Origin: Pseudomonadota bacterium
GTDB lineage: Bacteria; Myxococcota_A; Polyangia; GCA-2747355
Reading direction: 5' to 3'
DNA length: 64,000 bases
Assembly (NCBI GenBank): GCA_016711215.1
Contig: JADJTL010000002.1
Coordinates: 948,389 to 1,012,388 of the forward strand
Positions 43,778-51,818 of the stretch are shown here, piece by piece (within the stretch, counting starts at the first letter, position 1; each line of letters begins with the position of its first letter). Made by a program: the position numbers and the translations under genes. Below the pieces are notes generated by a model. It did no database searches, was not told the origin of the DNA, and was given only the letters and a program-made list of their open reading frames with translations.

Positions 43778-45630
43778 TGGGCAGCGCAGGCGCGATGGAT
43801 ACGGACGCGGAGGCCAAGGGGCTGCCCGCCTGGGCCAGCGAGCTGCGCCGGCGCTACCTGCGCGGGGAGGTCTACCAGTTCATTCTGCACGGCAACGTGC
43901 ACGATCTCGTGCTGCACCAGGGGCAGCCGCTGGCGCTGGACGAGTTTCTCTGCAAGGTGCTGCTGGCGCCGAGCCGCGACACCATCGCGCTCTATAACAC
44001 CGCCACCGGCGTGCGCTTCGCCAAACGGCGCGAGGGCCTCGCGGGGCTCGACGAGCTGCTGCTGAGCCGCAGCCGCGAGCGCGTGCTGCCGGCCCTCGAG
44101 CGCCTGCTGCTGACCGAGAGCCGCTTCGCGCTGCTGCTCGAGTACGCCGAGATGCTGGCGCCGGCGGGTGAGCTGGCGCTCTACGGGGAGGGCGACCGCG
44201 CCGCGCTGGTGACCCTGCACCGCTGGGCCAGCCTGCCCGCGGTCGAGCGCGCGGATAACCTGATCGTGCTCTTGACGGAGCTCGCCAGCGAGCTGCATCC
44301 GCGCCTGGCCCACAATCCGCGGGTGGCCTCGATCGCGCTGCCGCTGCCGGGCCCCGCCGAGCGGCGGGCGCTGATCGCCCACCTGGCGCCGGCGCTCGAC
44401 GCGGCCGCGCAGGCCACGCTGACCGAGAGCACGGCGGGCCTCAAGCTGGTGCAGATCCGCACCATCCTCGCGCCGCAGGACATCGAGTCAAACGTCGAGC
44501 AGCGCAAGCGCTACATCGCCCAGCTCCTCGGTCCGGGCGCCAGCGAGCAGCGCCTCGCGGGGCTGGCGCGCCTGACCAAGGGGATGCCGCCCGACGAGAT
44601 CCGCGGCCTGGTGGCGCCGGAGCCCACCGCGGAGGCGCCGGGCGCTGGCGAGGCGATCGGCGAGATGGTGGCGCTCGTCGCGCGGCAGAAGCGCGAGCTG
44701 ATCGAACGCGAGTGCGCGGGGCTGCTGCAGTTCGTCGACGCCAGGCATGGCTTCGACGCCGTCGGCGGGATGGAGGAGGTCAAGCGCGAGCTCGGGCGGG
44801 TGGCGCAGGCGATTCGCGCCGGCGACACGGCGCGCGTGCCGATGGGCTTTCTCTTCGTCGGGCCGATGGGCACCGGCAAGACCTTCGTCGCCGAGGCCTT
44901 CGCCAAGGAATCGGGACTGACGGCGGTGAAGTTCGGCAGCTTCCGCTCGAAGTGGGTCGGCGCCACCGAGGCCAACCTGCAGCGTATTCTCGACCTGCTG
45001 CCGGCGATGGGGCAGGTGCTGGTCTTCATCGATGAGGTCGACCGCGCGCTCGCCGGCGGCAATCCGGGCGCCGACGGTGGGACGGAGAGCCGCGTGATCG
45101 CGCGGCTGAAGGAGTTCATGTCCGACGGGCGCAACCGCGGGCGCATCCTCTTCGTGCTGATGACGAACCGACCCGATCTGCTCGACACCGATATCAAGCG
45201 CACCGGCCGGCTCGACCGCAAGATCCCCTTCTTCTATCCGCAGACGCCGCAGGAGGTGCAGCCGGTGCTCGGCGCGCTGATCCGACGGCATCGGCTCAGC
45301 CCCGACTTCGAGCTGGCGGCGCAGGGCGCGGCGATCCTGGAGCCGCTCGTCGGCTACTCGAACGCCGACCTCGAGGGCGTCGCGCTGCTGGCTGCGTCGC
45401 TGGCCGACTCGGCGGGGCGTCGGGACCGGCCGACGCTCGAGGACTTCCAACGGGCCGTCGGCGATTTCCTGCCGGCGCGCGACCTCGAGATGCTGACCTA
45501 TATGGAGCTGCTGGCGGTCTACGAGGCCTCGAACCGCAGCATGTTGCCGGCGAAGTACGCCGCGCTGACGCCGGACGCGCTGGCCGAGCGGCTGGCGATG
45601 GCGCGGGCCAAGGTCGGCCACCGCCGCTAG
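43774..45630 (+). CDS. AAA+ ATPase with N-terminal degenerate ATPase-like region (Ycf46-like)
   Basis: A 618-residue protein beginning at GTG 43774 (overlapping the previous stop) or ATG 43777. The N-terminal ~300 residues resemble an inactive AAA fold (YQFILHGNVHDLVLHQGQPL, then NLIVLLTELASELHPRLA). Walker A and Walker B are not recognisable in this half. The C-terminal half is intact: FLFVGPMGTGKTFVAEAFAK, VLVFIDEVDRALAG, sensor 1 FVLMTNRPDLLD, and arginine finger RTGRLDRK. This layout is that of Ycf46-like AAA proteins. AAA+ partners often remodel PspA/Vipp1-type polymers, so it may disassemble or regulate the PspA-like protein of the same block (inference). It ends 13 bp before the convergent TolC gene. 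Confidence 0.88.
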   Translation: MMGSAGAMDTDAEAKGLPAWASELRRRYLRGEVYQFILHGNVHDLVLHQGQPLALDEFLCKVLLAPSRDTIALYNTATGVRFAKRREGLAGLDELLLSRSRERVLPALERLLLTESRFALLLEYAEMLAPAGELALYGEGDRAALVTLHRWASLPAVERADNLIVLLTELASELHPRLAHNPRVASIALPLPGPAERRALIAHLAPALDAAAQATLTESTAGLKLVQIRTILAPQDIESNVEQRKRYIAQLLGPGASEQRLAGLARLTKGMPPDEIRGLVAPEPTAEAPGAGEAIGEMVALVARQKRELIERECAGLLQFVDARHGFDAVGGMEEVKRELGRVAQAIRAGDTARVPMGFLFVGPMGTGKTFVAEAFAKESGLTAVKFGSFRSKWVGATEANLQRILDLLPAMGQVLVFIDEVDRALAGGNPGADGGTESRVIARLKEFMSDGRNRGRILFVLMTNRPDLLDTDIKRTGRLDRKIPFFYPQTPQEVQPVLGALIRRHRLSPDFELAAQGAAILEPLVGYSNADLEGVALLAASLADSAGRRDRPTLEDFQRAVGDFLPARDLEMLTYMELLAVYEASNRSMLPAKYAALTPDALAERLAMARAKVGHRR

Positions 45631-45643
45631 GGCCGCGCCGGCG

Positions 45644-47299
45644 CTACTTCACGCCGAGCTGCGAGCGCAGCTCGCCCAGGGCGCGCGCGAGCTCGGCTCG
45701 CACGATCATGTAGTCCTTGGCCGCCCAGCTCGACCCGCCGATGAACTTACCGGTGAAGTTCTCGGCCCACTGCACCTCGCCGACGTCGGTGCGCCCGGCA
45801 AAGACATCCTCGAGCGCCTTGTCCTTGCGCTTGACCACCGTATCGAAGGTCTGCCGCGCGATCTCCAGCAGCCGCGCCTGTTGCTGCAGCCGCATGAAGG
45901 CGTCGCGGACCTCGAGCGCCACGCGCGACTTCAGCGCCCAGAGCTTGACGCGCAGCCGGTCGCGCTCGATCGCCACCGCTCGGAGGGTGTTGCTGCGCGT
46001 GTCGGCGGCGAGCGGCAGGTCGAAGCGCAGGCCGGCCTCGACGTAGGGCATCCGCCCGCTGAAGACCTGGCTCCAGGCGTCGCCGTAGAGCCCGCTGATA
46101 TCGGGGTGCGGCAGGTTGGTCACGAGGTTGTGGCGCGCCTGCCCGCGCGTCGCCTCGCCGGTGAAGGAGGCGAGTCCGGCGTTGAGCACGAGGTCGAGCG
46201 CGGGGCGGGCGCGGTTGCCCTCCGCCGCCACCAGCAGCTCCTGCGCGCGCAGCTTCTCCCCGGCCGCGCGCACCTCCGGGCGCTTGGCGTAGGCGCGCGC
46301 GATCAGCGCCTCGAGCGAGCGGGTCTCCGGCTGCGGCTCGGGATGGTCGGTCGGGATCAGCCGCTGGTCGAGCGGCACCGAGGCGCGCTTGCCCCCATCC
46401 GTCAGGTAGATCAGCGCCAGGAGCTGGCGCTCGCCGCTGAGGATGCTGCGCACGGTGTAGGCCATGACATTGTGCTGGTTTGCCGTCAGCAGCTCGTAGG
46501 CGCGGACGATGCCCTCGGCGTTGCGCGGCCGGTTGCTGCGGGCGCGGTCGATCTGCTTCTGAAAGTAGTCCAGCCCGCCGCGCTGCAGGTTGAGCATGTC
46601 GAATTGGATGTAGAGCTCCCAGTAGGCGCGCGTCAGCTCGAGCAGCAGGTCGTCACCGACGCCTCGCGCGCTGCCGTGGGAGGCCTGATGCTCGAGCTCG
46701 GCCGCCCGCTGCGCCGCCAGCGCCGTCGGCACCCCCCAGCCGCGGAGCAGCGGTTGCGTCAGCTCGACCCCCAGGCGGTTGCGGTACTGCGGCGAGATGC
46801 TCTCGGCGTTGCGCGTGGTCCACAGCAGCTCGGACTTGGCGTTGACGCTGTAGGTCGTGCCCAGCGGGGCGACACCCCTGACACCGGCGTCGAAGGCCGG
46901 ACCGGTGTTGGTGAAGCGCCCGCGCGGATCGTTGAAGGCGAAGGGCTCGCCGATGACCTCGCGCCTCATCATCGCGCCGCCGCTCAGCGTCGGCAGCCAA
47001 GCCGCGCGCGCGCTGTCCAGCAGGCGCTCGCGGTCCGTGACGTCGAGCGCCGCCTCGCGCACGCGCGGGTTGTAGCGCAGCGCGAGCTCGGCGCATTGCT
47101 TGAGCGAGAGCTTCAGCACCTGAGGCGCCGCTGGAGCGTCGCCCTTCTCTGCCTCGTCCGCTGCCGCGGCTTCAGCATGCGCCGCCGGCAGGGTAAACGG
47201 CGCGATCAGCGCGATCAGGAGGATGGCCGGCAGCGCCAGCGTACGCAGTTTCGAGCTGCTTGAAGGGCGCCGCCGTGGATCCCGTCGCGCTGGCATCAT
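45644..47299 (-). CDS. TolC-family outer-membrane efflux protein
   Basis: A 551-residue protein with signal peptide (LRTLALPAILLIALIAPFTL, then PAAHAEA). Two TolC repeats follow: LSLKQCAELALRYNPRVREA at the start of the mature chain and a second half with RSLEALIARAYAKRPEVRAA. Long Ala/Arg/Leu-rich coiled-coil helices lie between. PQYRNRLGVELTQPLLRGWG is the usual beta-barrel segment. It would form the trimeric outer-membrane channel of a tripartite exporter. No membrane-fusion protein or transporter is adjacent; the nearest are at 51810-53827. The ATG at 47299 (or 47296) follows AAGG. It is divergent in sense from the AAA block and convergent with it. Confidence 0.9.
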   Translation of the reverse strand: MMPARRDPRRRPSSSSKLRTLALPAILLIALIAPFTLPAAHAEAAAADEAEKGDAPAAPQVLKLSLKQCAELALRYNPRVREAALDVTDRERLLDSARAAWLPTLSGGAMMRREVIGEPFAFNDPRGRFTNTGPAFDAGVRGVAPLGTTYSVNAKSELLWTTRNAESISPQYRNRLGVELTQPLLRGWGVPTALAAQRAAELEHQASHGSARGVGDDLLLELTRAYWELYIQFDMLNLQRGGLDYFQKQIDRARSNRPRNAEGIVRAYELLTANQHNVMAYTVRSILSGERQLLALIYLTDGGKRASVPLDQRLIPTDHPEPQPETRSLEALIARAYAKRPEVRAAGEKLRAQELLVAAEGNRARPALDLVLNAGLASFTGEATRGQARHNLVTNLPHPDISGLYGDAWSQVFSGRMPYVEAGLRFDLPLAADTRSNTLRAVAIERDRLRVKLWALKSRVALEVRDAFMRLQQQARLLEIARQTFDTVVKRKDKALEDVFAGRTDVGEVQWAENFTGKFIGGSSWAAKDYMIVRAELARALGELRSQLGVK

Positions 47300-47439
47300 C
47301 GGAGCCTTCTTAGAGGGGCGAGGGGAGCGACGAAGGGGGCGGTCCGTCCGGCCGGGAGTTCCGTGCCCTAGGCGCTCCGGGGCCCCGCGCGCGTCCAGCG
47401 CTGCCGCTCGCAGCATGTTCTCGCGCGCCTGCGGTAACT

Positions 47440-48222
47440 CTATCGGCTGCCGCCCGCTGCCGCCTTCCGCTGCTGCGGTGCCGCCTGCGCTGCCTGCGCC
47501 TGCGCGATCGCCCTCAGCCCTTGCTGCACATGGTCGGTCAGCTGGTTCTCGAGGCTGGCTCCGAGGCCATGCAGGTGGGTCAGCGGCGCTAGCGCGGCCC
47601 AGCGCGTACCCAGGTCAGCCACGGAATGCACAACCGGCGCGACGTTGAGCGCCAGGTGGGCCCCGAGGAAGTCAGCAAGTCCGAGCTGCGGTTCGCGCCC
47701 CTCTCGGCCGGCCGCCACGCGCTCGGCCGCCCAGCGAAAGACCGGCGGGACCACGACCACGGCCGCTGCGACGATAGCGAAGCCGGAGGCGATACTGAGC
47801 ACCGCCGAGCCGAGGCCCGCGAAGGCGGCGCCGATGTGCGTCGGAGAGAGCACGAAGGTGCCGGCAAAGACGCTCAAAGCGATGACGGCCGGAACCGCCA
47901 TGATAGCCCACTCCTTGAATTCCCGACCGCGAATAGGAATAGCGGCCCGCGGGCTTCCAGAACTGCGGGCCTGGTGGTTTAGCGCCTGCTCCGACAGCGG
48001 GGTCCATTGCCGGGAGGAGAGCCGGGCTGCGGACGGCGCCGGGGCCTGGTTTGCGTCTGTCGCGTGCTGCCGGCTGGGTGCTTTTCGTGTCGCGCTTCCG
48101 CCACCGAAGGGACTGCGGGCAGAAGCCTGCCCGGCGGCAAGGCTAGCGCTGAGGAGACACGCGAGGGCGACGGCGCCAACCCCGACGCGGGCCCGCCGAT
48201 GACCGAATGACTGCTTGCGCAT
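47440..48222 (-). CDS. Orphan envelope protein (signal peptide plus transmembrane pair)
   Basis: A 260-residue protein, not recognised. GAGGAG stands 8 nt before ATG 48222, fixing the start. The signal peptide (VGVGAVALACLLSASLAAGQ, then ASA) is followed by a Ser/Ala/Arg/Pro-rich stretch. A hydrophobic pair follows (WAIMAVPAVIALSVFAGTFVL, quoted in part as IMAVPAVIALSVFAG, then SAVLSIASGFAIVAAAVVVV). The C-terminal region is helical, ending in repeated Ala/Gln (RAIAQAQAAQAAPQQRKAAA). It is the second gene of a two-gene unit with 48237 (14 bp between). The open frame upstream of the ATG is antisense noise against that gene. Confidence 0.6.
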   Translation of the reverse strand: MRKQSFGHRRARVGVGAVALACLLSASLAAGQASARSPFGGGSATRKAPSRQHATDANQAPAPSAARLSSRQWTPLSEQALNHQARSSGSPRAAIPIRGREFKEWAIMAVPAVIALSVFAGTFVLSPTHIGAAFAGLGSAVLSIASGFAIVAAAVVVVPPVFRWAAERVAAGREGREPQLGLADFLGAHLALNVAPVVHSVADLGTRWAALAPLTHLHGLGASLENQLTDHVQQGLRAIAQAQAAQAAPQQRKAAAGGSR

Positions 48223-48236
48223 GGGCTCGCTCCTCA

Positions 48237-48965
48237 TCATGAGCTGGATCCGGAAGCTGTGGCCGCTGTCGGGGCGGGGCCAGCCGGCGGTGGCCCCGTC
48301 GAGCTTGGCGCCGAGGCTCTCGGGCTCGGCTGCGTCAGCGTAGCAGCAAGGCTCTTCAGGCCCCCGCTGGCGAGCGCGCTTCCCTTCGCAGCCAAGGCCT
48401 TGAGGTGCGGCAGCGTGACCTGCTTGTGCGTGGCGAGCGCGCTGCGATAGGCGTCCCACCAATCGCTCGCGCCGCCGCCCTCCGCACCAGCGCCTGCTCG
48501 GGAGGCCCTCCAGGCGTCCAGCGCGGGCGGCAGGTAGACTGCCCCGGCCACGGCGACGGCCACGCCGGCCGCCAGCTTGACCAGGGGCCAGACGGGCAGG
48601 ATCTGAAAGGCCACGAGACCAACGGCCGCACCGGCGACCCACTTGAGCATCAGCGTGTGCTCGATCTGGGCGGTCGGGCGGTTGGGCTGCCTGCGGCGCT
48701 CATAGCGCGTGAGGCGCCGAAGGTGTCGCTCCGCCATTGAGGTTGAAGGCGAGGCCTTCGCCCAGGCCTTAGTCGTGGCCAAGCGGGCGGCGACACGCGG
48801 ACCCCATGCGGCTCCGGGCGCAGAAGGCTTCGATCGTGAGGCCGCTGGAGCCCGCTTGAGCTGTGCACCGGCCGGCGGTGCCGGTTTCCGTCCGGCCGCC
48901 AGCGCAGGTCCGGAGGCCAGCACGATTGCGGCCGCCAGCAGATGGGTTGCGAGTCGTCTCTTCAT
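48237..48965 (-). CDS. Orphan envelope protein, first of a two-gene unit
   Basis: A 242-residue protein, not recognised. It has a signal peptide (KRRLATHLLAAAIVLASGPALA) and an Arg/Ser/Pro-rich mature start. A helical basic region follows (MAERHLRRLTRYERRRQPNR), then a hydrophobic hairpin (WVAGAAVGLVAFQILPVWPL, then VKLAAGVAVAVAGAVYLPPA), a helical segment (DAYRSALATHKQVTLPHLKA) and a Ser/Pro/Thr-rich tail. The general build matches the gene directly downstream, with which it probably forms an operon, though I cannot align the two by eye. Start ATG 48965 has GGAGAG upstream. Confidence 0.6.
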   Translation of the reverse strand: MKRRLATHLLAAAIVLASGPALAAGRKPAPPAGAQLKRAPAASRSKPSAPGAAWGPRVAARLATTKAWAKASPSTSMAERHLRRLTRYERRRQPNRPTAQIEHTLMLKWVAGAAVGLVAFQILPVWPLVKLAAGVAVAVAGAVYLPPALDAWRASRAGAGAEGGGASDWWDAYRSALATHKQVTLPHLKALAAKGSALASGGLKSLAATLTQPSPRASAPSSTGPPPAGPAPTAATASGSSS

Positions 48966-49303
48966 CGCTCTCCGCCTCGCTTTCGCCCGCTCCGAGCCTC
49001 GCAGGCAGGTGCACTATGCCACGGAGGAGGCCAGGCAACCAGCGCCTCGCACAACCCGCCCGCTTGCCAGGGAAGCAAGGGGTGTACCGCGCCGCCGCGC
49101 ACCGGGCGAGGCGACGAAGTGGCCTGATCCCCTCCGCTTCCCTCGGCTGCCCCGACGCGGCGCGCGTCCGGCCGGCTAGTCGGCTGGCCGATCGTTTGGG
49201 CCGCCGCCGAGCGAGGGTCCGAATATCGGAGCAGCGGGTCGCTCCGCAGCGTCTTGCCGGCGCTGCAGCCTGAGCTCAGGATCTCGCTTCGGCGATCCAT
49301 CCC

Positions 49304-50179
49304 TCAGCTCCGGTAGCGCAGCAGGTAGGCGACCTCGCGCGCGGGGCCACCGCGCTTGGAGACCTCGAGGATCAGCGCGCCGTTATCGCTGCCGCTGCAG
49401 GGCGCGAAGGTCGGCATGTCGATCATCACGCTCTTCGACTGGCCGTTGGCCACCGTGACGGCCGGCGCGCGGTACTCTTGCTTGTCGTCGGCGCAGACGA
49501 AGCGCGCTTCCAGCTCGACCTCGACGCCCGGCGGCGCGTTCATCACCTGCAAGGAGATCAGCGGATCGAGGAAGCAGACGCCGTCCTCGACGGGGATGCG
49601 GTAGCGGTCGGGCCCGCCGTCGGCGCGCTCGGTCGGTGGCTCGGCGTGGCGGCGCGTGTCGGAGAGGATGCGGCCGCTGACGCTGCCGCCGCTGCTGTCG
49701 CAGTCGCCGATCGGCGCGAGCTGGCGCTCGGCGAGGTCGTCCTGAGCCTCGCAGCCATTGCTCGGCTCACCGTCGACATCATAGGCCGTGCCGCGACAGA
49801 CGAGGCCGCAGCGATTGCCCTCGCAGATGCGCATGGTCGTGGCGTCGTCGGGGCCCGGACAGCGGTAGGCGCATTGGCCGCAGCTATCGACGGTGTCCGT
49901 GCGGCAGATGTTGAGCTCCTGCGGCGCGGGCGCGGGCGCGGGCGTCGCGGCGACGCTGGCGTCTTGGCCGAAGCCGACATTCGGATCGACGGCGTTTTCC
50001 GAGCCCGGCTCACAGGCCATCAGGCCTAGCAGCGCTGCCAGCAGCGCCAGAGCCAAGGCTCGGGCCTGGTCGCCTCCAAGCGCCCGCAGCGCAGTGACCA
50101 GCCCTTGAACGACCAGTCGTGGAGCGACGAGTCCTTGAGCTGCCGGCAGTTGAGCTACGAAGCGTCGCATGGTCCTCAT
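49304..50179 (-). CDS. Cys-rich lipoprotein
   Basis: A 291-residue predicted lipoprotein with hydrophobic ALALALLAALLGLMAC as lipobox. The distance from ATG 50179 or 50170 to that cysteine is rather long (about 55 residues), so the true start may be closer and non-standard. The mature N-terminal part has Cys clusters (ICRTDTVDSCGQCAYRCPGP, ICEGNRCGLVCRG, GEPSNGCEAQDD) like those in surface proteins of Myxococcota. The C-terminal part is a beta-rich domain (SLQVMNAPPGVEVELEARFV, GALILEVSKRGGP). Function unknown. The 338-bp interval 48966-49303 downstream of it shows no gene or clear signal. Confidence 0.7.
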   Translation of the reverse strand: MRTMRRFVAQLPAAQGLVAPRLVVQGLVTALRALGGDQARALALALLAALLGLMACEPGSENAVDPNVGFGQDASVAATPAPAPAPQELNICRTDTVDSCGQCAYRCPGPDDATTMRICEGNRCGLVCRGTAYDVDGEPSNGCEAQDDLAERQLAPIGDCDSSGGSVSGRILSDTRRHAEPPTERADGGPDRYRIPVEDGVCFLDPLISLQVMNAPPGVEVELEARFVCADDKQEYRAPAVTVANGQSKSVMIDMPTFAPCSGSDNGALILEVSKRGGPAREVAYLLRYRS

Positions 50180-50408
50180 CGGGCCGGAGGGCGTCGCCAG
50201 GCGCTGCGGCGCCGGATCGTGCTCTGCGGCCGTGCCCCGGTAATGCAAGCCCTGGGCCGGCCGGTAGACCGGCATAAAGCCATTTAATCTCAGCGACAGC
50301 GACGGTGACCTCGGTGGCCCGCCTGCTGGCCACGGGCTGGCGGATCCAGTCGCGCCGCGCCCAGCGGCCGCGGCGGCCGGCTTGTTCGCGCGCCTGCCCT
50401 GCCATAGA

Positions 50409-51779
50409 GTGCGCGCCGTGCCGTCTTTTGCCGTCAGGCGCTGGGTCGCTCCATGGCTGCTGGTCGCCCTCGGCCTGGGCCCCGCCAGCGCCGCGCCCGG
50501 CGGCCAGCCGCTGACGCTCGAGCGAGCCGTCGCGCTGGCCCTCGCGCGGGCGCCCGAGCTGAGGGCCGCGGCGCTGGCCCGCGCGGAGGCCGAGGCGCGC
50601 CTGGCGCAGACGCGGGCGACGGCGTGGCCGCGCGCCGTGGCCGAGGCGAGCTACTCGCCGCATTGGCCGATCAACGAGATCCGCCTGCCGGCGACGGCCG
50701 CCGGTCCGACCTTGACCCCTCGCGCGGTCGACGATGTCCATCGCTATCAGCTCAACCTGACGATCAGCGAGCGGCTCCTCGATCTCAGCCGCGGTGGCCG
50801 TGAGGCGGCGGCGGCCGAGGGCGTGAGCCAGAGCGCGGCGGCAGGCGAGCTGGCGGCGGCCCGGCTCGCCTTCGCCGTGCGTGTGGCCTTTCTTGGCGCG
50901 CTCTTCGCGCGCGACGTCTGCCGCATCGCCGACGAATCGTTGGCGCAGGCACGGCGCGAGGCCGAGCGCGCCGCGCTGCGGCTGAGCGCGGGCGCGGGCA
51001 CGCAGGTGGGGCTGGCGCAGGCGCGCGTACGCGTGGCCGAGCTGCTGGCCGAGCGACGCCGCGCCGAGGTGCAGCAGGTGCAGCAGCAGCGCACCCTGGC
51101 CAACTTGCTGGGCCTGGCCACCGCCCCACCGCTGGCGGGCGCGCTGGAGCAGTGGTCGGGGGTGCGCGTGGCGGTGCGGGGCGCGGCGCCGCCCCGCGAG
51201 GCCCCGCCACCGGTGCGGCAGCTTCGCGCGGCCCAGCGCGCCGCGGCCCACCTGGCGCGGAGCCAGGCGCGCACCTTCTTGCCCACGCTCAGCCTCGCCG
51301 CGAGCGCCGGCCTACGCTACCCACGGGCCTTGGCGCTCGAGTTCGGGCCCGTGCTCGAGGGCGCGCTGGTCCTGAGCTGGGAGGCCTTCGACAGCGGCTT
51401 GCGGCGGGCGCGCGTGCGCGAGGGTGAGCAGCAGGCGGCGCGCCTCGGCGCTCAGGCGGAGGCCACCGCCGAGGCGCTGGCGCGCGAGCTGATCGACGTC
51501 GAGGCGCGCGCGGCGAGCGCCGCGGCGGACCTCAGCTCGGCGCGCGAGATCCTGCGACAGAACGAGGTCTACCTCCGCGTGGCGCGCGCCGCGGTCGAGG
51601 TCGGCAGCGGCACCGACCTCGATGTCCACCAGGCGCAGCTCGCGCTCGATCGCAGCCGAATCGCGATCCAGCGCGCGCGCTTCGAGGCGGCCCTGGCCGA
51701 GGCGCAGCGCCTCTTGGTCTGGGGCCGGGTGCGGCTCCCCGCCGCCGCTGAGACTCCTGAGGCTCGCCTCGAGCCATGA
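50409..51779 (+). CDS. TolC-family outer-membrane efflux protein (exporter operon)
   Basis: A 456-residue protein with signal peptide (RRWVAPWLLVALGLGPASA) and TolC repeats beginning LTLERAVALALARAPELRAA. Repeats continue as AREILRQNEVYLRVARAAVE and GSGTDLDVHQAQLALDRSRI. It forms the outer-membrane duct of the exporter encoded by the next two genes. The start is uncertain: GTG 50409 or 50418, with no strong ribosome binding site; a TTG at 50382 is less likely. Its stop (TGA 51777-51779) overlaps the first of three ATGAAACGC copies leading into the HlyD gene. Confidence 0.88.
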   Translation: MRAVPSFAVRRWVAPWLLVALGLGPASAAPGGQPLTLERAVALALARAPELRAAALARAEAEARLAQTRATAWPRAVAEASYSPHWPINEIRLPATAAGPTLTPRAVDDVHRYQLNLTISERLLDLSRGGREAAAAEGVSQSAAAGELAAARLAFAVRVAFLGALFARDVCRIADESLAQARREAERAALRLSAGAGTQVGLAQARVRVAELLAERRRAEVQQVQQQRTLANLLGLATAPPLAGALEQWSGVRVAVRGAAPPREAPPPVRQLRAAQRAAAHLARSQARTFLPTLSLAASAGLRYPRALALEFGPVLEGALVLSWEAFDSGLRRARVREGEQQAARLGAQAEATAEALARELIDVEARAASAAADLSSAREILRQNEVYLRVARAAVEVGSGTDLDVHQAQLALDRSRIAIQRARFEAALAEAQRLLVWGRVRLPAAAETPEARLEP

Positions 51780-51818
51780 AACGCAGCCAGCCATGAAACG
51801 CGTCAAATCATGAAACGC
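51776..51818 (+). promoter_or_regulatory. Chain of two 6-codon mini-ORFs before the HlyD gene (triplicated ATGAAACGC)
   Basis: ATGAAACGC occurs at 51776, 51793 and 51810, spaced exactly 17 bp, one in each frame. The first opens MKRSQP and the second MKRVKS. Each ends at a TGA overlapping the next ATG or lying next to it (ATGA at 51793 and at 51810). The first ATG itself overlaps the TolC stop. Ribosomes finishing tolC could step through by re-initiation to reach HlyD. Confidence 0.7.

Noticed and set aside
47440..48642. 400-residue version of the orphan at 47440
   Set aside because: The upstream 140 codons overlap the coding region of the adjacent gene out of frame; a good ribosome binding site and signal peptide begin at 48222.
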